From: Rhodospirillales bacterium
Lineage (GTDB): Bacteria; Pseudomonadota; Alphaproteobacteria; Rhodospirillales; 2-02-FULL-58-16
Assembly: GCA_021775195.1 (NCBI GenBank)
Contig: JAJFIG010000195.1
Span: 1-6,331, forward strand
DNA: 6,331 nt
Reading direction: 5' to 3'
Below are positions 1 through 5,622 of this stretch, piece after piece. A program made the position numbers and the translations under genes. The notes beneath the pieces were generated by a model. That model worked only from the letters and a program-made list of their open reading frames with translations. It was not told the DNA's origin and did no database searches. Positions within the stretch are counted from its first letter, which is position 1. Each line of letters starts with the position of its first letter.

Positions 1-209
1 CCACCAGGATCCAGGCTCGGATCCAAGCCGCCGGCAACACCAAAGCTGAGCAGGCAGCTGCAACCCTGAGCGATCAACTCCCGGGCCGCTTCGCCGGCCT
101 GTCCGCTATCGGCGCCGGCGCACCGGACCGGCGGCCGCTCATCGGCAGGGAAAGAATTCAGGCAATCGGCTTCACTGAGAAGACCGGTGATGACGCCAAG
201 ACGGGTCAA
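1..209 (-). CDS. hpnG: HpnG, hopanoid-associated phosphorylase/nucleosidase, 3'-truncated by window edge
   Basis: Known role: HpnG belongs to the nucleoside phosphorylase (PNP/UDP) superfamily and removes adenine from adenosylhopane on the way to ribosylhopane and bacteriohopanetetrol. Seen: 69 codons are open from 209 to the left edge, encoding TRLGVITGLLSEADCL near the start, VRCAGADSGQAGEAAREL (28-45) and LLSFGVAGGLDPSLDPG (53-69). The first strand GVITGL..EA and SFGVAGGLDP are the usual N-terminal features of HpnG, and the rest of the protein, about two thirds, lies beyond position 1. There is no ATG or GTG in frame near the start. The only plausible initiator is the TTG at 209-207, placed directly after the shc TGA and in the same reading frame, without a recognisable Shine-Dalgarno. 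Translation is therefore probably coupled to shc. The position right after shc is the usual one for hpnG. Function beyond the family is inferred from context. Confidence 0.87.
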   Translation of the reverse strand, partial: MTRLGVITGLLSEADCLNSFPADERPPVRCAGADSGQAGEAARELIAQGCSCLLSFGVAGGLDPSLDPG

Positions 210-2222
210 TCACATACCGTAATTCAAATTGGTGATCGTCCCCTCCCTGAGGGCACGGTAACGGGCCAGCGTCCATAAGGGGAAATAAGAACTGTAACCA
301 TGATAGCGCAGGTAAAAGACGCGCGGAAAACCGACGGCATTGAAATACACTTCTTCCCACTTGCCGTCCTTGTAGGGCGCCCTCAGCAGGTAATCGATAC
401 CGCGGCGAACGTTGACGGAATTGATGTCGCCGGCCGCCATCAGGCCCATCAACGCCCACGAGGTCTGTGACGGTGTGCTTGTCTTCACCTCGTCCCGGCG
501 ATGCTGCCAGTAGCTGGCGCAATCCTCACCCCATCCGCCATCATCGCGCTGACGGAATTTCATCCATTCGGCGGCCTTGCGGATGTGATCGGCCTGCATG
601 TCCTCGCCGGCCGCCTTGAAGGCGCACAGTACGGACCAGGTGCCGTAAATGAAATTATTGCCCCAACGCCCGAACCACGAACCGTCGTTTTCCTGCTCGC
701 GGCGCAGAAACTCCAGGCCGCGGGCAACCGCCGGATGGTCCGCTCCATACCCCAGTTGGGCCAGCATGCTGACACAGCGGGCGGTAACGTCCGACGTCGG
801 CGGGTCCAGGAGGGCGCCATGATCGGCAAATGGTATGTGCTGCAGAAAGTAATATTCATTTTCCGCATCGAAGGCGCCCCAGCCGCCGTTTTTGCTTTGC
901 ATGCCGATGATCCACTCGGCGGCCCGCTCGATGGCCTCGCGGTTGCCTTCGGGGTCGGCGCGGTGCAAGCCCATAACCACCACCGCCGTATCGTCCACGT
1001 CCGGGTAATAGTCGTTCCAATATTGAAACGCCCATCCGCCGGGACGGACATGACCACGATTGGCCGCCCAATCCCCCTTGACGTCTAGAATCTGACGACC
1101 GCGCAGCCATTCCGCCGCCGCCTTTGTCACCGGATGATCCCCACCATAGCCCGCTTCCTGCATGGCCAGGATGCCAAGCCCCGTGTCCCAGACCGGCGAC
1201 AAGCAGGGCTGGCAATAGCCCTGGTCTCCATCCAGAGCCAATAACTTGTCGATGGATTTCCTGACGATGAGGCAATCGGGTTCGTCACGGGGATAGCCCA
1301 GCGCATCGTAGGCCATCGCCGCGTTCGCCATCGCCGGAAAAATGCCGCCGAGCCCGTCCTCCCCGTTCAGCCGTTCCTTGATGAAGGTCAGCGCCTTGTC
1401 TATGGCCTTGCGTTCCAGGGCCTTCGGGAACAAGGGCTGGCACAGGTTCGCCAGCCGGTCACACCACAGCAACACGGTGCCCAGCCAATGCCCGGTGGGA
1501 TTATGCAGATAGTTTCCGACCTTCTCCGCCGGGACGATGAATAGTTCCTCGATCCCCACGCACCGCGGGTTGCGGGCCCTCGGCTTAAGTGCCGCCAGGA
1601 TCAGGAGCGGGACCATCACTGTCCGCGACCAGTAGGAAACCTTGTCGATATGGAAGGGAAACCACTTCGGAGCCAGCAGTGCCTCCACGCGCATGACCGG
1701 CACTGCCCGCCACGGAACCTGGTCGAACAATGCCAGGGTAAAGCGCGTGAATACATTGGCCGTCGCCGCTCCCCCGTGGGCGAGAATGGCGTCACGGGCC
1801 CTTATCATGTGCGGGGCATTGACGTCTTCGCCGGTTAGTTTCAAGGCAAAATACGCCTTGACCGAGGCGCTGATATTGAAATCGCCGTCGTGATAGAGCG
1901 GCCAGCCGCCGTGAGACTCCTGGGTTGCCCTCAGGTAGGCCGCCAGCTTCACCTCCACGCTATCGTCGATCTCATCGAGATAATGATTGAGGAGAATATA
2001 TTCCGCGGGAATCGTGCTGTCAGCCTCCAGTTCGAAGGCCCAATGACCATCTTCCGCCTGGCAACGGGCAAATGCCGCGGACGCCTTCTCGATCACCGCG
2101 TCGACGGAGTCCCTGCCGGACAAAGGAGTTTCGTCCGCTATGGTTGCCGGTCTATCCAGCATGCCGGAGCTACCTGTCCTTGAATGCCCGCGCCGCCGGA
2201 ACTGCATAGTGCCATCCCGCAT
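210..2222 (-). CDS. shc: Squalene-hopene cyclase (SHC, HpnF)
   Basis: Known role: a monotopic inner-membrane class II terpene cyclase that protonates squalene and folds it to hopene and hopanol. The 670-residue product is full length (families are mostly 630-690). The catalytic acid motif PDVDDTA is present, with DVDD at residues 408-411 and the presumed proton donor Asp410. SPVWDTGL (342-349) and PGGWAFQY (394-401) carry active-site aromatic residues. At least five QW repeats (Q...GxW) are visible, near 55-61, 101-107, 442-448, 510-516 and 559-564. SDVTAR (477-482) has Arg at the place of the His that pairs with the catalytic Asp in the Alicyclobacillus enzyme; I believe this is common in proteobacterial SHCs. 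The start at 2222 is chosen because GGAGGT (2231-2226) lies just upstream. Alternative in-frame ATGs at 2207 and 2162 would remove only the Arg-rich N-terminus, and an open frame to 2399 lies within hpnE. The stop is followed directly by hpnG. Confidence 0.98.
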   Translation of the reverse strand: MRDGTMQFRRRGHSRTGSSGMLDRPATIADETPLSGRDSVDAVIEKASAAFARCQAEDGHWAFELEADSTIPAEYILLNHYLDEIDDSVEVKLAAYLRATQESHGGWPLYHDGDFNISASVKAYFALKLTGEDVNAPHMIRARDAILAHGGAATANVFTRFTLALFDQVPWRAVPVMRVEALLAPKWFPFHIDKVSYWSRTVMVPLLILAALKPRARNPRCVGIEELFIVPAEKVGNYLHNPTGHWLGTVLLWCDRLANLCQPLFPKALERKAIDKALTFIKERLNGEDGLGGIFPAMANAAMAYDALGYPRDEPDCLIVRKSIDKLLALDGDQGYCQPCLSPVWDTGLGILAMQEAGYGGDHPVTKAAAEWLRGRQILDVKGDWAANRGHVRPGGWAFQYWNDYYPDVDDTAVVVMGLHRADPEGNREAIERAAEWIIGMQSKNGGWGAFDAENEYYFLQHIPFADHGALLDPPTSDVTARCVSMLAQLGYGADHPAVARGLEFLRREQENDGSWFGRWGNNFIYGTWSVLCAFKAAGEDMQADHIRKAAEWMKFRQRDDGGWGEDCASYWQHRRDEVKTSTPSQTSWALMGLMAAGDINSVNVRRGIDYLLRAPYKDGKWEEVYFNAVGFPRVFYLRYHGYSSYFPLWTLARYRALREGTITNLNYGM

Positions 2223-2225
2223 CAC

Positions 2226-2231
2226 ACCTCC
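2226..2231 (-). promoter_or_regulatory. Ribosome-binding site of shc
   Basis: GGAGGT on the minus strand is the best Shine-Dalgarno match in the window. GGAGG ends 4 nt before the ATG at 2222. It decides the start of shc in favour of 2222 over 2207, 2162 and the upstream ATG at 2399. Confidence 0.85.
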
Positions 2232-2247
2232 ACATCGCAACGCATAT

Positions 2248-2268
2248 CGGGTTTTTGTCAAAAACCCG
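2248..2268 (-). repeat. Perfect 9-bp inverted repeat (hairpin) between hpnE and shc
   Basis: On the minus strand CGGGTTTTT (2268-2260) and AAAAACCCG (2256-2248) are exact complements separated by the 3-nt loop GAC. It lies 7 nt after the hpnE stop and 16 nt before the shc Shine-Dalgarno. No T-run follows it (ATATGCG comes next), so it does not look like an intrinsic terminator. It could be an mRNA stabilising or processing element, or an attenuation-like element modulating shc. Function is unknown. Confidence 0.65.
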
Positions 2269-2279
2269 CATTTTGTCAA
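2253..2279 (-). repeat. Direct repeat TTGACAAAA, two copies before shc
   Basis: The minus-strand 9-mer TTGACAAAA occurs at 2279-2271 (containing the hpnE TGA) and again at 2261-2253, 18 bp apart start to start. Each copy contains TTGACA, the consensus -35 hexamer of housekeeping promoters. I find no convincing -10 element 16-18 bp downstream of either copy, so a promoter is not supported. The repeat may be a regulator site, a weak internal promoter, or chance in an A/T-rich spacer. Confidence 0.4.
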
Positions 2280-3523
2280 GCATTTGCTGCACCTATAAGA
2301 ACCAAATCGGCAGCCTTGTGCCCGGAACGCAAGGCCCCTTCTATGGTTGCCGGCAAGCCGGTATCCGTCCAGTCGCCCGCAAGGGTCAGATTGGTCCACA
2401 CAGTTCCCGGCCCCGCCCGGCGATGGGCTTCTTGCGGAGTCTGGGCGAAGGTTGCCCGCTTTTCCTTCACAATTCTGTGAGCCGGAACCGGGAGGTCACC
2501 GAGGTCCAACGCCCGGGCAATTTCGCGCCACATCCTGGCGGCGATGGACGGAGCCCCATCGTCGGCCAGTACGTCGGCGGCGCTGACAGTGACCGAGGCA
2601 ATATCCCCGCGTACAAACAACCACTGGCATATTCCGCCAACGATCCCCAGGAATGAAAGTCCGTCGTGCGCCCGGGCCAGGCGGAAATGCCCGTTCACGA
2701 TGGCTCGGCTCCCCTGTGGTGCGGTCAGACCGGGGACCAGCCCCGCCGCCGCCCCGGGCGGCACAGAGAGAACCACTTGATCGTCGTTACCGAGGTCAAC
2801 CCGTCCGCCGGTAAATTCCAACGCCATCACCCGCCCGCCACCGACCTCGATGCCACGCAGCCGATGGTTCAGGTGAACTGGACACCCCGCCGCCTCCAAC
2901 AGCCGCAACGCCGGGTCGACGAAGCTGTCGCTCAACCCCACGCGGGCGATGCGCGGGCGGCACGCCGCCTCGCCCCGTCCAAAGGTCTCGCGGATCACAG
3001 GCCACAACAGGGATGCGGCCCCCTCCTCCGCGGCCGTGTTGAGGACTGCGACGGCCAAGGGCTGCCAAAATCGCCGGTACAGGGGCCGCGCCGTATCCAG
3101 AACCGAAGCGACGGTCGTATCCTCGCCAGCCGACGCCAGGCGCAATCCTTGCAGGTAATCCCATGCCCGGCTGTCCGGAACACGCCGGTCGGACGAAAAA
3201 ATCCACCAGGGAATGCGTCCGGAATTCGGTGCCACCGTCCATCGAAGGCCGCTTTCCAAATCGAGAAACGGGAATGCCGCCTGATTCGGGCCGGTCAGGC
3301 TGTCGGCTGCACCGATGTCCTCAAGATAGGACACGACCGCCTGATTGCCGCTAAGCAGCAGGTGATTTCCGTTATCGATGAGGCTGTCCAGGGTCGTGTC
3401 ATGGAAGGAACGACACCGTCCACCGGCATGGCCCGCGGCCTCGTAGACGGTCACCTGCCGTCCCGCTCGTGCCAGCCTGACGGCGCAGGAAAGGCCGGCG
3501 ACACCAGCCCCGACGATGTGCAT
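2276..3523 (-). CDS. hpnE: HpnE, FAD-dependent hydroxysqualene reductase (amine oxidase/phytoene desaturase fold)
   Basis: Known role: HpnE reduces hydroxysqualene to squalene with FAD, completing the HpnD-HpnC-HpnE route. The 415-residue product opens directly with the Rossmann dinucleotide motif MHIVGAGVAGLS (GxGxxG at 5-10), the ribose-binding Glu at 28 (VTVYEA) and GGR at 34-36. The C-terminus carries the second FAD contact GDWTDTGLPATIEGALRSG from residue 383, typical of this family. I place the start at the ATG at 3523 because GGGAGG (3533-3528) lies 4 nt upstream and the product then begins immediately before the GxGxxG strand. An in-frame ATG at 3535 would add four residues (MGGR) but has no clear Shine-Dalgarno. 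A longer open frame to 3760 lies inside hpnD and is not real N-terminal sequence. Neighbours are hpnD, 14 bp upstream, and shc, 53 bp downstream. No frameshift or missing motif is seen. Carotenoid desaturases share the fold, but the context makes HpnE by far the best call. Confidence 0.94.
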   Translation of the reverse strand: MHIVGAGVAGLSCAVRLARAGRQVTVYEAAGHAGGRCRSFHDTTLDSLIDNGNHLLLSGNQAVVSYLEDIGAADSLTGPNQAAFPFLDLESGLRWTVAPNSGRIPWWIFSSDRRVPDSRAWDYLQGLRLASAGEDTTVASVLDTARPLYRRFWQPLAVAVLNTAAEEGAASLLWPVIRETFGRGEAACRPRIARVGLSDSFVDPALRLLEAAGCPVHLNHRLRGIEVGGGRVMALEFTGGRVDLGNDDQVVLSVPPGAAAGLVPGLTAPQGSRAIVNGHFRLARAHDGLSFLGIVGGICQWLFVRGDIASVTVSAADVLADDGAPSIAARMWREIARALDLGDLPVPAHRIVKEKRATFAQTPQEAHRRAGPGTVWTNLTLAGDWTDTGLPATIEGALRSGHKAADLVLIGAANA

Positions 3524-3527
3524 CCGG

Positions 3528-3533
3528 CCTCCC
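3528..3533 (-). promoter_or_regulatory. Ribosome-binding site of hpnE
   Basis: GGGAGG on the minus strand ends 4 nt before the ATG at 3523 and sits in the 14-bp gap after the hpnD stop. It overlaps the alternative ATG at 3535 by one base, which argues that the shorter form starting MHIVGAG is the translated one. Confidence 0.75.
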
Positions 3534-3537
3534 ATGC

Positions 3538-4410
3538 TCAAACGAACCCGTAGCGCAGGACGACCCACAGCTTCTCCACCTTGGAAAGACTGACCGGTTT
3601 GGTGATGTCCTGCCAACCCCTGCGCATCAGGCGGTCGAAGGTGCGGCGGTAAACCTGCATCATCAGGATGGCCGGGCGCATTTGCCGCCTGTCGCAAGTG
3701 GCCAACCCGGTTACCGCCTCGCCGAACCGCCGGCGGGCAAGTTCGGCCAATTCCTGGCACACGCCCGCGAGTCCCGGATGGGCGAGAACCCGCAACGGAT
3801 TAAGGTCGGTCATACCGTGGGTGCGCAGGAGACTTTCCGGCAGGTACAGGCGGTTGCGCTGGCCGTCTTCATGAAGGTCGCGCAGGATATTGGTCAGCTG
3901 AAGGGCCTGACCCAGGGCAAGAGCGATACGATCGCCATTTTCCCGGTCGACGCCGAAGACCTGGTTCGACAAACGCCCGACGGCGCAGGCGACGCGGTCG
4001 CAATAGAGGAACAGTGCCTCCATGTCGGCAAGGCGCAGTTCGCGACCCGCATCCATTTCCATACCGTCGATGACCGACAGAAAGTCTTGCTTGCGCAGAC
4101 CAAATTGCGCCGCCGGCCCGACGAGTGCCCGTGATGTCGGCAACTGTGGCGAACCATCAAAAATCCGCTCGATTTCGGCGCGCCACTTGCCCAGTCGATC
4201 CATTTTCTCCGATTCCTCGCCGGGATCGTCGGCAATATCGTCCACTTCACGGCAGAACGCATAAATTGCGTACATGGCCTGCCGCTTTTCCTCCGGCAGG
4301 GTACGCATGGCCCAGAAGAACGACGTACCCGAACGGCGGACGACGGCTTCCACGTAGGCCAGATCGTCGTTATCCGGCACCTGTGATTCGGATGGGTTCA
4401 TGGTATCCAT
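3538..4410 (-). CDS. hpnD: HpnD, presqualene diphosphate synthase
   Basis: The family condenses two farnesyl diphosphates to presqualene diphosphate, the first committed step to squalene and hopanoids. The 290-residue product is full length for the family. RRSGTSFFWAMRTLP (25-39) is the substrate-binding start of the fold, CREVDDIADD (53-62) is the first Asp-rich motif, and NILRDLHEDGQRNRLYLP (174-191) is the second. All key aspartates are present. YRRTFDRLMRRGW near 254-266 is a usual C-terminal element. The start is ambiguous: ATG at 4410 or the in-frame ATG at 4401 (residue 4). Both follow an in-frame TAG at 4425-4423, so no longer form is possible. The nearest Shine-Dalgarno, AGGAG at 4430-4426, is 15 nt from the first ATG, which is long, and a small hairpin lies around that ATG. 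The gene starts 24 bp after hpnB and ends 14 bp before hpnE. Assignment as HpnD rather than HpnC rests on the DDIADD and NILRDLHED motifs and on the gene order. Confidence 0.95.
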   Translation of the reverse strand: MDTMNPSESQVPDNDDLAYVEAVVRRSGTSFFWAMRTLPEEKRQAMYAIYAFCREVDDIADDPGEESEKMDRLGKWRAEIERIFDGSPQLPTSRALVGPAAQFGLRKQDFLSVIDGMEMDAGRELRLADMEALFLYCDRVACAVGRLSNQVFGVDRENGDRIALALGQALQLTNILRDLHEDGQRNRLYLPESLLRTHGMTDLNPLRVLAHPGLAGVCQELAELARRRFGEAVTGLATCDRRQMRPAILMMQVYRRTFDRLMRRGWQDITKPVSLSKVEKLWVVLRYGFV

Positions 4411-4416
4411 GGATAC
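4403..4416 (-). repeat. 14-bp perfect palindrome around the hpnD start codon
   Basis: GTATCCATGGATAC reads the same on both strands. In the mRNA it can form a 5-bp stem (GUAUC/GAUAC) with the loop CAUG, which places the first AUG (4410-4408) in the loop. The second in-frame AUG at 4401 follows the stem after one base. The palindrome itself is directly visible; any role in translation is inference. Confidence 0.6.
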
Positions 4417-4425
4417 ACCACGCTA

Positions 4426-4430
4426 CTCCT
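4426..4430 (-). promoter_or_regulatory. Probable ribosome-binding site of hpnD, unusually distant
   Basis: AGGAG on the minus strand lies in the 24-bp hpnB-hpnD gap. It is 15 nt from the ATG at 4410 and 24 nt from the ATG at 4401, both longer than usual. It is the only good match before hpnD. A palindrome lies between it and the second ATG and could shorten the effective distance. Confidence 0.55.
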
Positions 4431-4434
4431 GCCG

Positions 4435-5622
4435 TCACCCGGTGTGCTCTTCGGGGTCACCATAGGTACGCCCCTTCCAGGCGCCAACCTGCCCCATCCC
4501 GTAACGGCGTGCCGAATCCATGGTCATGACGGTGTAAAGCAATGCCGCGACCGGCAGCAACGCCGCAGACCACAACGGTTTTCTGTAGAGCGCCAGGGTC
4601 GGGCCATAAGCGATCGCCATCATCACCCAGGCCACCGCCCCCGCCACGCCGGCAACCCAATCCCCTGTAACCGCGCCAATTGCCACCGATAGGGGCGGCA
4701 GCAGATAGACCAGCGCCATGCTGCAAATGGCGACGATCAGGGCCAGCCATGAGCGCCCGAGTTGCTCGAAGGCGGTGCGCGTCACCATGCCCCACACGTC
4801 CCCCAGACCATCGTAGGCCCGCAGGCTTCGCACATCGTCCGTCAGGCCCAGCCAAATGGGTCCCGCCGGCTTGATTGCCGCCGCCAGCGCACAATCGTCG
4901 ATGAGCCGCCCGCGGATCGTCTCTATGCCCCCCGCATCCCTCAGAGCCTGACGCCGGACCAGAATACAGCCTCCGGCGGCGGCGGCCATTTTCCTGCCCG
5001 GATCGTTAACCCAGGGAAACGGGTAGAGCTTCTGGAAAAAAAAGACGAACGCCGGGATCAGCATCCATTCCCACGAACTTCGGCAGCGCAACATCACCAT
5101 CAGTGAAACAAGATCGAGACCTTCCGCCTCGGCCTTCCCGACCAGCCGGCACAGGGTTTCGGGACCATGTTCGATGTCGCCGTCGGTCAACAGGACATAG
5201 AAGGCTTTGGGAGCAACGGCGTCTGCATGGGCCAGACCCTGGGAAACCGCCCACAGCTTTCCAGACCAGCCAGGCTCCAGGGGACGGCCCGCGACCATGG
5301 CAAGACGGTCTCCGCCACCGGCAATGGCCCGTGCCGCGGCAAGCGCCGCATCGCCAGTCCCGTCATCGCTGTCGTCATCGACGACGATCACCGAAACCGA
5401 ACCGGGATAATCCTGCCCCAGCAAAGACGTAACGGTACGCCCGATGGTCGGCGCTTCGTTACGCGCCGGAATGACCGCCACGACGCCGGGCCAGAGCCCG
5501 TCAACGGTTGGCGCATTGTCGAGCCTTTGATCGGCCCGCCAAAAGCCACCCCGCCACCCGAGCAGCACGACCCACGCCCCGAGGGCGGCAAGGGCTGCGA
5601 TGGCGACCGGCGATAAGCTCAT
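4435..5622 (-). CDS. hpnB: HpnB, hopene-associated family 2 glycosyltransferase, membrane-bound
   Basis: The predicted product has 395 residues. It begins with a hydrophobic segment (about residues 4-23), followed by a GT-A glycosyltransferase domain: VAVIPARNE near 48-56, a DDD cluster near 82-84, the metal/nucleotide-sugar DGD at 147-149, and GGC/IDD motifs near 217 and 242-244. The C-terminal part has about three membrane segments (roughly residues 293-345 and 352-368) and ends in a basic ARRYGMGQVGAWKGR block that I recognise from HpnB-type proteins. It probably acts at the cytoplasmic face of the inner membrane. The acceptor and the sugar donor are unknown; a role in decorating hopanoids is inferred from gene neighbourhood. 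I chose the ATG at 5622 because it forms an ATGA overlap with the hpnC stop. An upstream in-frame ATG at 5670 would only add residues overlapping hpnC. The Shine-Dalgarno match before 5622 is weak, so translation is probably coupled to hpnC. It could instead be a generic membrane GT2, but the context and C-terminus argue for HpnB. Confidence 0.9.
   Translation of the reverse strand: MSLSPVAIAALAALGAWVVLLGWRGGFWRADQRLDNAPTVDGLWPGVVAVIPARNEAPTIGRTVTSLLGQDYPGSVSVIVVDDDSDDGTGDAALAAARAIAGGGDRLAMVAGRPLEPGWSGKLWAVSQGLAHADAVAPKAFYVLLTDGDIEHGPETLCRLVGKAEAEGLDLVSLMVMLRCRSSWEWMLIPAFVFFFQKLYPFPWVNDPGRKMAAAAGGCILVRRQALRDAGGIETIRGRLIDDCALAAAIKPAGPIWLGLTDDVRSLRAYDGLGDVWGMVTRTAFEQLGRSWLALIVAICSMALVYLLPPLSVAIGAVTGDWVAGVAGAVAWVMMAIAYGPTLALYRKPLWSAALLPVAALLYTVMTMDSARRYGMGQVGAWKGRTYGDPEEHTG

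Noticed and set aside
8..24. Two GGATCC sites in a short repeat at the left edge, possible cloning artefact
   Set aside because: Both lie in frame in hpnG and encode the expected GGLDPSLDPG region, so they are natural coding sequence.
501..1088. 195-codon open frame on the plus strand opposite shc
   Set aside because: It lies wholly inside a well-supported shc gene, has no recognisable domain, and has the low-information composition typical of antisense frames in GC-rich genes.
2248..2268. Rho-independent terminator between hpnE and shc
   Set aside because: The stem is A/T-rich in its upper half and is followed by ATATGCG rather than a T-run in the transcribed direction, and shc clearly belongs to the same operon.
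2225..2279. Internal sigma-70 promoter before shc from the TTGACA hexamers
   Set aside because: No acceptable -10 hexamer is found 16-18 bp downstream of either copy. GATATG/TATGCG is at the wrong distance. It is kept only as a repeat and a question.
2223..2399. Longer open frame upstream of shc (from an ATG at 2399)
   Set aside because: It overlaps the hpnE C-terminus including its GDWT FAD motif. A near-perfect Shine-Dalgarno supports the start at 2222.
2666..3553. 295-codon open frame on the plus strand opposite hpnE
   Set aside because: It is antisense to hpnE with intact FAD motifs on the other strand. The translation is Arg/Pro/Gly-rich without any family motif.
3524..3760. Longer open frame upstream of hpnE
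   Set aside because: The extra residues are the out-of-frame reading of the hpnD 3' end. The product homology starts at MHIVGAG, right after a Shine-Dalgarno.
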